Positions 8,147 through 15,698 are shown, counted from the first letter of the stretch. The stretch is 45,669 nt of DNA from Negativibacillus sp. (GCA_020024325.1 JAHHTY010000009.1:1-45669), one strand, 5' to 3'. Notes: generated from the sequence alone by a model not told the origin. Numbers and translations: made by a program.

Positions 8147-8258
8147 AATTCCCTCTGTTTTTTAGCGTATGATAATTCTTGAGCTGGCTATTGTAGAAAA
8201 AAGACAGTCAGAAAGACAGAACAGAATTAAATTTTGGCATAAAAACGGGAAAAATCGC

Positions 8259-8288
8259 TTGACAATGCCATATAAGATATGATAGGAT
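8259..8288 (+). promoter_or_regulatory. sigma-A promoter of the rplU operon
   Basis: A perfect TTGACA (8259-8264), an 18-bp spacer and TAGGAT (8283-8288). Transcription would start near 8295, leaving a leader of about 90 nt. Confidence 0.75.
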
Positions 8289-8294
8289 AAATTG

Positions 8295-8375
8295 TACCGC
8301 ATATCACGGGCTTTTTAAGAGTGCGCCTAAAAGTGGGCACACCGCCTCTAAAGATAGCGAGTTTATACAGAAAGA
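8295..8375 (+). promoter_or_regulatory. ribosomal protein L21 leader (probable autoregulatory RNA)
   Basis: The leader contains a hairpin at 8321-8340 (GTGC/GCAC with an inner CC/GG pair), followed by ACACCGCCTC and a purine-rich stretch before the start codon. Position and general look agree with the L21 leader of Firmicutes, in which the protein is thought to bind its own mRNA. The family call is from memory of the motif and position. Confidence 0.5.
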
Positions 8376-8385
8376 GGAATTTATT

Positions 8386-8694
8386 ATGTACGCAATCATT
8401 AAAACCGGCGGCAAACAGTATCGCGTATCCGTAGGCGATGTAGTTTATGTTGAAAAACTCAATGCTGAAGCAGAATCTAACGTAGAATTCGACGTTATCG
8501 CTCTTGGCAAAGAAGACGGTATGGTAGTAGGAACCCCAGTTGTTGAGGGTGCTAAAGTTGCCGGCAAAGTTCTCAAAAACGGAAAAGGCAAAAAAATCAC
8601 CGTATTCACTTACAGATCCAAAAAAGACAGCAAACGCAAAATGGGTCACAGACAGCCATACACTAAGGTTGAAATCACTGCAATCAACGCATAA
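8386..8694 (+). CDS. rplU: 50S ribosomal protein bL21
   Basis: This 102-residue protein starts MYAIIKTGGKQYRV, the conserved bL21 start, and ends with the basic KRKMGHRQPYTKVEI block. It binds 23S rRNA. Codon use is strongly biased (AAA, GTA, CCA), as in the other highly expressed genes here. AAAGAGGA precedes the ATG. It is the first gene of the conserved rplU-prp-rpmA operon; its stop overlaps the prp start (TAATG). Confidence 0.97.
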   Translation: MYAIIKTGGKQYRVSVGDVVYVEKLNAEAESNVEFDVIALGKEDGMVVGTPVVEGAKVAGKVLKNGKGKKITVFTYRSKKDSKRKMGHRQPYTKVEITAINA

Positions 8695-9023
8695 TGATTT
8701 ATGCGGAATTTTTTAAGTCCGAAGAAAAGCTGACAGGTTTTGCTGTGAGCGGACACGCAGGATATGATGATTATGGTCATGATATTGTGTGTGCTTCGGT
8801 ATCCTCGGCGGTTCAACTGACCGTCAATGGCATTACAGAAATCCAAAAGCTGGATGCAGCTGTTGCTGTAGAGGAAAATTTAATAAAAATGACACTCTCA
8901 AAAAAAGATGCACAGAAAGGACAGGCTTTTTTGGAAGCTTTACTGCTTCACCTGAACCTGCTGGCAGAAGATTATGAGGGTACAATTCAGGTAAATCTTT
9001 CGGAGGTGTACAACAATGCTTAG
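8694..9023 (+). CDS. prp: ribosomal-processing cysteine protease Prp
   Basis: This 109-residue member of the Prp (YsxB) family has its catalytic pair H21 (SGHAGYDDYG) and C33 (DIVCASVSSA). In Firmicutes it removes a short N-terminal leader from ribosomal protein L27, which is needed for a working ribosome. It lies between rplU and rpmA, overlapping rplU by one base and rpmA by eight. The substrate encoded next door carries the expected cleavage site. Its codon use is less biased than in the flanking ribosomal genes, fitting a protein needed in small amounts. Confidence 0.95.
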   Translation: MIYAEFFKSEEKLTGFAVSGHAGYDDYGHDIVCASVSSAVQLTVNGITEIQKLDAAVAVEENLIKMTLSKKDAQKGQAFLEALLLHLNLLAEDYEGTIQVNLSEVYNNA

Positions 9024-9297
9024 ACTTAGCATGCAATTCTTTGCTCATAAAAAAGGTGTTGGTTCCACAAAGAACGGCCGTGACTCTGAATCCAAACGTC
9101 TCGGCGCAAAACGTGCAGATGGTCAGTTTGTACTGGCTGGCAACATTCTGTACCGTCAGAGAGGAACCCATATTCATCCAGGAGAGAACGTAGGCATCGG
9201 TAGCGATGACACTCTGTTCGCTCTTAAAGATGGTAAAGTTAAATTTGAGCGCATGGGCCGCGATCGCAAGAAAGTAAGCGTTATTCCGGTTCAGTAA
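9016..9297 (+). CDS. rpmA: 50S ribosomal protein bL27, precursor with cleavable leader
   Basis: This 93-residue protein has the leader MLRLSMQFF before the mature start AHKKGVGSTKNGRDS. The LSMQFF/AHKKG junction is the known Prp cleavage motif in Firmicutes, so the mature protein should start at Ala10. The mature N-terminus reaches the peptidyl-transferase centre. The start overlaps the end of prp, with CGGAGG upstream. A terminator follows at 9317. Confidence 0.97.
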   Translation: MLRLSMQFFAHKKGVGSTKNGRDSESKRLGAKRADGQFVLAGNILYRQRGTHIHPGENVGIGSDDTLFALKDGKVKFERMGRDRKKVSVIPVQ

Positions 9298-9316
9298 TCA
9301 GTTTTAATGACGAGAA

Positions 9317-9348
9317 AATCCCGAGATGTTTGGTCTCGGGATTTTTTT
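9317..9348 (+). terminator. intrinsic terminator of the rplU-prp-rpmA operon
   Basis: A 10-bp perfect stem (9317-9326 with 9334-9343) followed by a T run. Confidence 0.92.
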
Positions 9349-9419
9349 AGGTTTTAAAAGGTCGGCATCAATTTTCAGTACTAAAATTTGGGATGGATTA
9401 TCGGCGAATTGCCAGTAAA

Positions 9420-9476
9420 AACCGATCTTCCACTGCGGAAAATCGGTTGCAAGGGACTGGGATGTTGTAGTACAAT
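9420..9476 (+). promoter_or_regulatory. MFS gene promoter overlapped by a palindrome
   Basis: TTGCAA (9447-9452), an 18-bp spacer and TACAAT (9471-9476) form the promoter. Immediately upstream, AACCGAT (9420-9426) and ATCGGTT (9442-9448) form an inverted repeat. It has an inner TTCC/GGAA pair and its right arm reaches into the -35. It could bind a transporter regulator; no regulator gene is adjacent. Confidence 0.5.
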
Positions 9477-9510
9477 AAAGCTAAAGCATAAAACGCTGGA
9501 GGTACATTGT

Positions 9511-10662
9511 ATGAAAACACTCAATCGAAGTTTGAAGGTTGCAAGTTTTCCTTTGTGGATGTCATCCTTTCTGCTGCCGATTTATTGCAGCGGTTTGGGA
9601 CTTTCTCCTTTGGAAACAACCGGTATGTTTTCTGTCTATTCTTTGTTTGTCCTGCTCAGCAAACTGGTGGCTGGAAGGCTGTGTGACCACGAAAAGATCG
9701 GCAGAAAAAAGATCTTTTTGACAGGACTTCTTCTGACGGCATTTTCTTATGCGCTTCTTGCCTTTTCCACAGAAATTGTCTGGCTATATCTTTCCCAGAT
9801 GCTGGACGGTATCGCAACAGCTCTTTTGTCCGTTTCGATCTACACCATTTTGGTCGATGAGGGTGGGGAAGAGATAGCGGTCAACAGAGGAAAACAATCT
9901 GCTGCACAAAATTTTGGTGGATTGTACGGCGTAATTTTTTATTTTGTGCTGATATCCCGAATGGACTTCTTTGCAACCTGGAAGGTGTTCTTTCTGGGAA
10001 GTGCGGCTTTGACGCTGTACGGTGTTTGGAACGCAGCAAGTAAACTGGAAGACAGGACACCGGAAACCTCAGACGAGAAAAAGTTTCAGAATCGGAAACT
10101 ACCGCTCAGCTTCAAAGCAAAAGGGATGATCGGTGTGCGTTTTCTGTTCTCTCTTTCCCTCAATGTGCTGAGCGCAGTATTTGTCCTGATTATGATGCAG
10201 CGTTTTGGAAATAATAATATATGGATGATTGGGATGATCTGCCTGATTCCATCCACCCTGCTTGCTTATCTGACTCCTTCTATCGGAGCCAGAATCAAGA
10301 GCGTCGGAGAAAGAAAGTCGTTTGTTGCAGCCGGCATTTTGGCAATTTTGATTTTGATTGGTATGTCTGCCAGCACAACACCGATTTTCTTTGGATTGTG
10401 GTGGTCAGGATATTCTTTCGCTGTCGCCGATATGAATCTTTCGATGGATGCTGCCTTTTCCAGGCAGATACCGGAGAAAGAACGGGGAAGGTACAGCGGT
10501 ATTTATTCGTGCAGTGTCAATTTAGGAAGTATGATTGCAGCGATGCTGGGCGGATTTTTCATGCAGGAGATTGGGGAATCAGCGCCGTTTTATTTGACCG
10601 CTGCCCTGTTGCTGCTGACCATGTTGGTTTTTCAAAAGATTCTCTCAGCAGAGAGAAGATAA
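9511..10662 (+). CDS. MFS transporter, substrate unknown
   Basis: About 383 residues with the alternating hydrophobic segments of a 12-helix major facilitator. The motif A region reads GRLCDHEKIGRKKIF (loop 2-3). The middle loop (KLEDRTPETSDEKKFQNRK) separates the two halves. The start at 9511 is chosen because GGAGG lies ten bases upstream and the protein then begins MKTLNRSLKVASFPLWM; an in-frame start at 9388 lacks a ribosome site. MFS efflux or uptake cannot be told apart from sequence alone. It is transcribed alone from the palindromic promoter. The CGG/CGC-containing codons differ slightly from its neighbours, which may mean acquisition, but the signal is weak. Confidence 0.85.
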   Translation: MKTLNRSLKVASFPLWMSSFLLPIYCSGLGLSPLETTGMFSVYSLFVLLSKLVAGRLCDHEKIGRKKIFLTGLLLTAFSYALLAFSTEIVWLYLSQMLDGIATALLSVSIYTILVDEGGEEIAVNRGKQSAAQNFGGLYGVIFYFVLISRMDFFATWKVFFLGSAALTLYGVWNAASKLEDRTPETSDEKKFQNRKLPLSFKAKGMIGVRFLFSLSLNVLSAVFVLIMMQRFGNNNIWMIGMICLIPSTLLAYLTPSIGARIKSVGERKSFVAAGILAILILIGMSASTTPIFFGLWWSGYSFAVADMNLSMDAAFSRQIPEKERGRYSGIYSCSVNLGSMIAAMLGGFFMQEIGESAPFYLTAALLLLTMLVFQKILSAERR

Positions 10663-10743
10663 GATAGGATTGTTTTGTGTCTTTCTCTGCCGCGCGGCAC
10701 AAAATGAAACAAGGGCGGCAAAGTCAGGAAATGAGGCGAAAAT

Positions 10744-12018
10744 ATGTTTATTGATAAAGCGACGATTAAGGTAACAGCAGGCTCGGGAGGAAACGGTGCG
10801 GTTTCTTTCCATCGTGAAAAATTTGTTGCAGCAGGCGGACCGGACGGAGGCGACGGAGGCAAAGGCGGCAACATTGTTTTGCAAGGTTGCGAAAGTATTA
10901 ACACCCTGATAGACTTTAAATATAAACGCAAATTTATTGCTGCCAACGGAATGAATGGAGGCACCAATCGATGCTTCGGTAAAAGCGGTGCAGACCTGGT
11001 GATTAAGGTTCCGGTTGGTACTGTGGTAAAGAATGCCGAGAGCGGACAGGTCATGGCGGACATTGTGGACGAAAATCCTGTCATCATTGCACGAGGCGGC
11101 AAAGGAGGTTGGGGCAACAGCCATTTTGCAAGCCCAACCAGACAGATTCCCCGTTATGCAAAACCGGGTATTCCGGGAGAGAGCTTTGAGCTGATTCTGG
11201 AGTTAAAATTATTGGCAGATGTTGGATTGGTGGGTTATCCAAACGTCGGTAAATCCACCCTGATTTCGGTTGTCAGTGGTGCAAAACCGGTTATTGCAAA
11301 CTATCACTTCACAACGCTTACACCGGTTCTTGGTGTGGTAAAGGTAGCAGATGAAAAATCTTTTGTTATGGCAGATATTCCCGGATTGATTGAGGGTGCA
11401 AGCGACGGTATTGGATTAGGTCATGAGTTTTTGCGTCATGTAGAACGTTGTCGCTTGATTGTCCATGTAGTCGATGTTTCCGGTTGCGAGGGAAGAGATC
11501 CAAAAGAGGATTTTAAGACCATCAACAACGAGCTTGCAAACTTTAGCGAGGAGCTTTCCACCAGAGAACAGATTGTTGTGGCAAACAAGAGCGATATTGC
11601 TACTGAGGAACAGGTTGAAGATTTTAGACGCTTTATCGAGGAACAGGGCTGCCAATTCTTCTGTATTTCTGCAGCAACAAGACAGGGGATTGAACCACTG
11701 ATTCATGCCATTTCCAGAAAACTGGATGAACTGCCGCCAATTAAACGATTCGAGGTAAACTATGTTCCGGTAATGCCAGATACCTCGGAAGACAAATGGA
11801 AGTTTGAAATCAATGTCGATGAAGATGGCGTATATGTTGTTGAGGCAGACTGGCTTGTTAAGGTGCTGGGAATGGTGAATCTGGAGGATGAAGAATCTTT
11901 GGGATATTTCCAGCGTGTTCTGCGTCAGAGCGGTATTATCGACCGTTTGGAAGAGATGGGTATCAATGAGGGAGATACCGTCAGCATTTTGAATTTTGAG
12001 TTTGACTATATCAGATAA
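10744..12018 (+). CDS. obgE: Obg-family GTPase, ribosome assembly
   Basis: This 424-residue protein has the three Obg domains. The glycine-rich Obg fold (AGSGGNGAVSFHREKF, GGPDGGDGGKGG) occupies residues 1-158. The GTPase domain has GYPNVGKST (G1), DIPGLIEGAS (G3) and NKSD (G4). A C-terminal OCT domain starts at about residue 345 (KWKFEINVDEDGVYVVE). Obg binds the 50S subunit during late assembly and responds to (p)ppGpp. A weak GAGG site precedes the ATG. It is followed after 22 bases by mrnC, which also matures the large subunit rRNA, so the two probably form an operon. Confidence 0.97.
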   Translation: MFIDKATIKVTAGSGGNGAVSFHREKFVAAGGPDGGDGGKGGNIVLQGCESINTLIDFKYKRKFIAANGMNGGTNRCFGKSGADLVIKVPVGTVVKNAESGQVMADIVDENPVIIARGGKGGWGNSHFASPTRQIPRYAKPGIPGESFELILELKLLADVGLVGYPNVGKSTLISVVSGAKPVIANYHFTTLTPVLGVVKVADEKSFVMADIPGLIEGASDGIGLGHEFLRHVERCRLIVHVVDVSGCEGRDPKEDFKTINNELANFSEELSTREQIVVANKSDIATEEQVEDFRRFIEEQGCQFFCISAATRQGIEPLIHAISRKLDELPPIKRFEVNYVPVMPDTSEDKWKFEINVDEDGVYVVEADWLVKVLGMVNLEDEESLGYFQRVLRQSGIIDRLEEMGINEGDTVSILNFEFDYIR

Positions 12019-12040
12019 CAGCAAGAGAAGGGAATGTTGA

Positions 12041-12457
12041 GTGACGGAATCGTTAAACAAAGAACAGGTGGACATTCGTCTGTACAGTCCACAGGCACTT
12101 GCCTTTTTGGGAGATGCCGTATATGAAATTCTGGTTCGAGAAAGAATTGTGCATCGGGCGAATATGCCGGTAAATAAACTGCATTTGCAGGCGGTTGAAC
12201 AGGTACGGGCATCTTATCAAAGCAAGGCTTATGCTGTCATCGAACCGCTGCTGAACGAAGAAGAGCAGGCAGCATTAAAGCGTGGGCGCAATATCAGTTC
12301 CATTAAGCCGCCCAAAAATGGAACAATGCAGGATTATCGTCGCGCAACAGGACTGGAGTGTCTGTTTGGATATCTTTATTTGCAGGGGAAAATTGATAGA
12401 ATCAATGAATTATTTTTGTATATTGAAGAAAAGCTGGAACAAGGGTTGGAGGACTAG
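12041..12457 (+). CDS. mrnC: Mini-ribonuclease III
   Basis: This 138-residue protein starts with GTG, with GAAGGGA upstream. It is an RNase III catalytic domain without the double-stranded RNA-binding domain. The motif LAFLGDAVYEILVRE carries the conserved Asp (D25). The GRNIS...PKNGTMQDYRRATGLECLFGYL part is characteristic. In Bacillus this enzyme trims 23S rRNA precursor ends. Unusually it sits next to obgE rather than cysS, its common neighbour in Bacillus. Confidence 0.93.
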   Translation: MTESLNKEQVDIRLYSPQALAFLGDAVYEILVRERIVHRANMPVNKLHLQAVEQVRASYQSKAYAVIEPLLNEEEQAALKRGRNISSIKPPKNGTMQDYRRATGLECLFGYLYLQGKIDRINELFLYIEEKLEQGLED

Positions 12458-12460
12458 GTC

Positions 12461-13354
12461 ATGACAAAAGATGGGATTATACAAAAAGAAAGCAAGCTGA
12501 AAACATTGATAATTGATTTGCTGGTGGATTTGATTGCCGGATTATCGTTTGGTATTTCCGTAAATGTCTTTACAGCACCAAACCATATTGCACCGGGCGG
12601 AGTTACCGGTTTTGCCACATTGATGAACTATATCTTCGGTGTGCCGATTGGTTTAATGTCCTTTATGATCAATGTACCGCTTCTGCTGATGGGTGTACGC
12701 CTGTTAGGAAAAACATTTTTTGTTAAAACCTTTAAGTCTGTTGTCATTATCAACTTTGCAGTCGATGTTATAGCCCCTGCCCTAACAAGAGGATATGTAT
12801 ATCAGGGCGAAAAAATTATGGCAGGTTTGATGGGCGGCGTGTTGATGGGCGTTTGTATTGGATTGGTTCTGCAACGAGGTTCCACCACAGGTGGTTTGGA
12901 TATTGTGGGACGTATGGTAAAAAAGAAAATGCCGCAATTTTCAATCGGTAAAATTATGTTTGCCGGAGATTTTACCATTCTGGTTGTTTCTATGCTGGTA
13001 TACAAAAATATTGAAAGCGGACTGAATGGTCTGATTTGTATCTTTGTTTCTTCTAAGATTCTGGATTATCTGTTGTATGGAATGGATAAAGGAATGATGC
13101 TGTATGTTGTATCGGATTATGCAGAAGAAATTTCAAAAGCTATTATGGCAGAGATGGTGCGTGGAGCAACCTTGCTGCACGCAGAAGGGGCTTATTCACA
13201 CAATCCAAAAAGAGTGGTGCTGTGCGCAATTCGAGATCACCAGTATCCGGAAGTAAAACGATTGATCAGACAGATTGATCCGAAAGCATTTATGATGGTA
13301 AACGATACTCACGATATTTTGGGCACCGGGTTTAATGATATGAGTGCCGATTAA
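12461..13354 (+). CDS. YitT family membrane protein (DUF161/DUF2179)
   Basis: This 297-residue protein has about five membrane segments in the first 210 residues. It includes the family motifs FTAPNHIAPGGVTGFATL and RGSTTGGLDIVGR. A soluble DUF2179 domain follows (about 220-295, HNPKRVVLCAIRDHQYPEVK). The function of YitT proteins is not settled. GGAGG for this gene lies inside the end of mrnC, and the ATG is three bases past the mrnC stop, so the two are co-translated. A strong terminator follows. Confidence 0.9.
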   Translation: MTKDGIIQKESKLKTLIIDLLVDLIAGLSFGISVNVFTAPNHIAPGGVTGFATLMNYIFGVPIGLMSFMINVPLLLMGVRLLGKTFFVKTFKSVVIINFAVDVIAPALTRGYVYQGEKIMAGLMGGVLMGVCIGLVLQRGSTTGGLDIVGRMVKKKMPQFSIGKIMFAGDFTILVVSMLVYKNIESGLNGLICIFVSSKILDYLLYGMDKGMMLYVVSDYAEEISKAIMAEMVRGATLLHAEGAYSHNPKRVVLCAIRDHQYPEVKRLIRQIDPKAFMMVNDTHDILGTGFNDMSAD

Positions 13355-13370
13355 AAAATCAATCTTATGA

Positions 13371-13407
13371 AAAAGGCTTTGATGGTATACCCATCAAAGC
13401 CTTTTTT
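13371..13407. terminator. bidirectional terminator between yitT and a minus-strand small gene
   Basis: A 15-bp perfect stem (13371-13385 with 13391-13405, loop TATAC) has T's after it on both strands. It can end the obgE-mrnC-yitT transcript and, from the other side, the small minus-strand gene at 13428-13568. Confidence 0.92.
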
Positions 13408-13427
13408 CGTTGACAGAAGAAGCACTG

Positions 13428-13568
13428 CTATCTGTAATTTCTGGCATCTGGTTTATCTGGATGTTCTGTTTTGCAGTTCTGAGCTTTAGTTTCACTGCTT
13501 CTACCGGTCTGCTCAGTGGTATTAACGGTGGAGTTTTTGCGGGAATTTTTTTCGCTTTTTTTAGCCAT
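13428..13568 (-). CDS. 46-residue hydrophilic small protein, possible minor spore protein
   Basis: The minus strand encodes MAKKSEKNSRKNSTVNTTEQ and 26 more residues, ending NYR and a TAG stop. AAAGGATGG lies eight bases before the ATG. The protein is rich in Lys, Ser, Thr, Asn and Gln, has one Cys (C32) and no hydrophobic stretch, as in minor small acid-soluble spore proteins. About 48 bases upstream is a sequence matching the sigma-G promoter type (-35 TGTATA, 17 bp, -10 CATACTA). The gene ends just before a bidirectional terminator. I do not recognise a named family; the spore role is inferred from composition and promoter. A second in-frame ATG 12 bases upstream is a less likely start. 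Opposite-strand frames are hydrophobic and lack ribosome sites. Confidence 0.62.
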   Translation of the reverse strand: MAKKSEKNSRKNSTVNTTEQTGRSSETKAQNCKTEHPDKPDARNYR

Positions 13569-13615
13569 ATTTTTATCCATCCTTTTTTTAATCTACGGTT
13601 TTTCTTCCGCACTCA

Positions 13616-13645
13616 TAGTATGGGAAATTAGGGATAAGATATACA
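13616..13645 (-). promoter_or_regulatory. sigma-G-like (forespore) promoter
   Basis: On the minus strand: TGTATA (13645-13640), a 17-bp spacer, and CATACTA (13622-13616). The -10 is identical to the sigma-G consensus as known in Bacillus; the -35 differs by one base. It faces the 46-residue gene. Confidence 0.55.
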
Positions 13646-13737
13646 TGAAAGGAATGAATCAAAAGGAAAAATATGTTTTGGATAAAATATACAAAAATGG
13701 TTTGGAATTTTTACCCTAGATTTTTTAAAAAAACATC

Positions 13738-13766
13738 TTGCAAATGATATACTAATGTGGTATAAT
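13738..13766 (+). promoter_or_regulatory. sigma-A promoter of the reverse rubrerythrin gene
   Basis: TTGCAA (13738-13743), a 17-bp spacer and TATAAT (13761-13766). The leader to the ATG is about 70 nt. I saw no clear PerR-type operator. Confidence 0.8.
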
Positions 13767-13843
13767 TTAACTCGTAAGAAGGAAAGAAAGAATCAATAAA
13801 GATTGGTTCTTAAAACTAATAAAAATCAAGGAGGAACTTTATT

Positions 13844-14392
13844 ATGAAAAAATGGGTTTGCAAAATTTGTGGTTACGTTTACACCGGTGAAACACCTCCA
13901 GCAGCTTGTCCACAGTGTAATGCTCCTGCTTCCAAATTTGAGGAACAGGCTCAGGGCGAATTAGTATGGGCTGACGAACACAGAATCGGTGTTGCAGAAG
14001 GCGTAGATGCTGAAATTTTGGAAGGTCTGAGAATGAACTTCCAGGGCGAGTGCACCGAAGTTGGTATGTATCTGGCTATGTCCCGTCAGGCTGCTAGAGA
14101 AGGTTACCCAGAAATTGCTGAGTACTACAAAACAGCTGCTTATGAAGAAGCTGAACATGCTGCTAAATTTGCAGAACTGCTGGGCGAAGTAGTTACAACT
14201 TCCACAAAGAAAAATCTGGAACTGCGTGTAGCTGCTGAAAACGGCGCTTGTGCAGGTAAAAAAGAAATTGCTACAAAAGCAAAACAGCTCGGTCTGGATG
14301 CAATTCATGACACAGTTCATGAGATGGCTAAAGACGAAGCTCGTCACGGCTGTGCATTCCAGGGTCTGCTCAACAGATACTTTGGCAAATAA
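13844..14392 (+). CDS. reverse rubrerythrin (NADH peroxidase-type)
   Basis: This 182-residue protein has an N-terminal rubredoxin-like iron site (C6xxC9, C22xxC25) followed by a ferritin-like di-iron domain. That domain carries the ligand segments GECTEVGMYL, AYEEAEHAAKF and AKDEARHGCAF. The domain order is reversed relative to classical rubrerythrin, as in the clostridial enzymes that reduce hydrogen peroxide and oxygen with electrons from NADH via rubredoxin. AAGGAGGA precedes the ATG. The codon bias is strong, as in ribosomal genes, so high expression is likely. It stands alone between a consensus promoter and a terminator, next to a Spx/ArsC-like gene. Confidence 0.93.
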   Translation: MKKWVCKICGYVYTGETPPAACPQCNAPASKFEEQAQGELVWADEHRIGVAEGVDAEILEGLRMNFQGECTEVGMYLAMSRQAAREGYPEIAEYYKTAAYEEAEHAAKFAELLGEVVTTSTKKNLELRVAAENGACAGKKEIATKAKQLGLDAIHDTVHEMAKDEARHGCAFQGLLNRYFGK

Positions 14393-14405
14393 TAATTGAT
14401 ACTCA

Positions 14406-14446
14406 AGACAGAATCCTTCTATCAAGTTGGATTCTGTCTTTTTTTA
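14406..14446 (+). terminator. intrinsic terminator after the reverse rubrerythrin gene
   Basis: An 11-bp perfect stem (14406-14416 with 14429-14439) followed by a T run. Confidence 0.9.
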
Positions 14447-14467
14447 TTTAGAAAGGCAGGAAAAAAT

Positions 14468-14821
14468 ATGATTTTAGTATTGCACTATCCAAAATGCAGC
14501 ACTTGTAAAAAGGCTTTGCAGTGGCTTAAAGACAATCAAATTGAATTTGAGGAGCGTCATATTGTAGAGCAAAATCCAACAGAGCAGGAACTGGGTGAGT
14601 GGTATCATAAAAGCGGACTGCCTCTGAAAAAGTTTTTTAATACAAGCGGAAACTTGTATAAAGAGCAAAACTTAAAAAACAAGCTGCCACAGATGAGTGA
14701 AGAAGAACAGCTTGCGTTGCTTGCAACAAATGGAATGTTGGTAAAACGTCCTTTGGTGGTAGGAGATGATTTTGTTCTTACCGGTTTTAAAGAGGCTGAA
14801 TGGGAGCGTTTAAAAAAGTAA
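14468..14821 (+). CDS. ArsC/Spx-family protein
   Basis: This 117-residue thioredoxin-fold protein starts MILVLHYPKCSTCKKAL. C10 and C13 form a CxxC pair at the position used as the redox switch in Bacillus Spx. C10 also matches the catalytic cysteine of ArsC-type arsenate reductases. GMLVKRPLVV, with its Arg, is common to both groups. No arsenic-resistance neighbours are present. The rubrerythrin gene just upstream makes a role in oxidative stress more likely than arsenate reduction. The ATG at 14468 has AGGCAGG upstream. The promoter is not obvious, so it may be read through from the preceding gene. Confidence 0.82.
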   Translation: MILVLHYPKCSTCKKALQWLKDNQIEFEERHIVEQNPTEQELGEWYHKSGLPLKKFFNTSGNLYKEQNLKNKLPQMSEEEQLALLATNGMLVKRPLVVGDDFVLTGFKEAEWERLKK

Positions 14822-14824
14822 GAT

Positions 14825-14866
14825 AAAAAACAACAGACCGGTTGGAATATTCCAACCGGTCTGTTG
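14825..14866 (-). terminator. terminator of ribU built on a 36-base perfect palindrome
   Basis: 14831-14866 is a perfect 18+18 base palindrome. On the minus strand it is followed by TTTTTT (14825-14830), so it ends the ribU transcript. On the plus strand no T run follows. It directly abuts the ArsC/Spx-like stop codon. 14867-14974 holds nothing else visible. Confidence 0.85.
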
Positions 14867-14974
14867 CCAGTATAGTATAGTGAAAATAGGAGAAGTCTTA
14901 ATCTTCATATACAAAACTCATGTACTCAGACAAATCAAATAACAAGTGAATTGTCGCCGGTATGATGATGGAAG

Positions 14975-15595
14975 TTATGAAGCGTGGGAACGGATAAAAC
15001 CTTCCATTTTTTTGTACAGAAGAAGAGTTAAGAACGAAAGGATAAGACCTTTGATCATATTAAAAGGAGCTGCACCGAACAGAACATAGGCATCCATACT
15101 GTTAATGAGAGGATTGACAGCATGGCAGGCATCAATGATTGCCTCAAGCGGCATTACTTTAGAATAAAAAGGTATCAACATAAATTTGTTTGCCAAGGAG
15201 CCGACTACCATGATAGTGACAATGCCGGAGAAAACAGAAAGAGCTGCACCTTTTCGGCTGGGAAAACGGCGATACAGTAAGGAAGAAACAACTGCAAAGC
15301 TGGAAAGAACAATGATATCAGCAAGTTCGCCAACACAACCGGTTTGAGTAGAAAGCATATGGATTAAATCCTTTACCACAGTGACACAAACGGCAGGTAC
15401 AGGTCCATACATAAGTCCCATGATTAAGATTGGCACACCACTCAAATCTATCTTGAGGAATGGTGGCATAAAGGGAATTGGCATTTCAATAAACATCAGC
15501 AAAGTAGAGATGGCGGCAAAAACACCGACAAGGCTTGTCATCTGTACTTTAGATAATGGACGAAAAGAAGTTTTTGGTGAAGCAATATTAGTCAT
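14975..15595 (-). CDS. ribU: ECF transporter substrate-binding subunit for riboflavin
   Basis: This 206-residue membrane protein has about six hydrophobic segments and the S-component pattern. The segment FLKIDLSGVPILIMGLMYGP in the first part is typical of RibU. It would bind riboflavin outside the cell and pair with the shared EcfAAT energizing module, which is not in the window. The identification is supported by an FMN riboswitch on the same strand directly upstream, which shuts the gene off when FMN is plentiful. A consensus promoter lies at 15917-15945 and a strong terminator lies downstream. The ribosome site (AAAGGGAC) is moderate. Confidence 0.93.
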   Translation of the reverse strand: MTNIASPKTSFRPLSKVQMTSLVGVFAAISTLLMFIEMPIPFMPPFLKIDLSGVPILIMGLMYGPVPAVCVTVVKDLIHMLSTQTGCVGELADIIVLSSFAVVSSLLYRRFPSRKGAALSVFSGIVTIMVVGSLANKFMLIPFYSKVMPLEAIIDACHAVNPLINSMDAYVLFGAAPFNMIKGLILSFLTLLLYKKMEGFIRSHAS

Positions 15596-15664
15596 AGAAA
15601 AAGTCCCTTTCTCAATGTGATTGGAATCGAGAAGGTCTGTCGTTTAAAGCGATGCTTAAGAGAT

Positions 15665-15698
15665 ACAAAAAGCCCCCTGAAAATGTTTTCAGAGGGCG
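15665..15698 (-). terminator. riboswitch expression-platform terminator
   Basis: On the minus strand GCCCTCTGAAAA pairs with TTTTCAGGGGGC, followed by T's. Its 5' arm is the same segment that forms the 3' side of the aptamer closing stem, so aptamer and terminator share bases. Confidence 0.88.

Noticed and set aside
13410..13719. Hydrophobic plus-strand frames, and a TTGACA-17-TGTAAT at 13410-13438 that could drive them
   Set aside because: The frames have no ribosome site, the first overlaps the terminator, and the minus strand has a better supported small gene in the same place.
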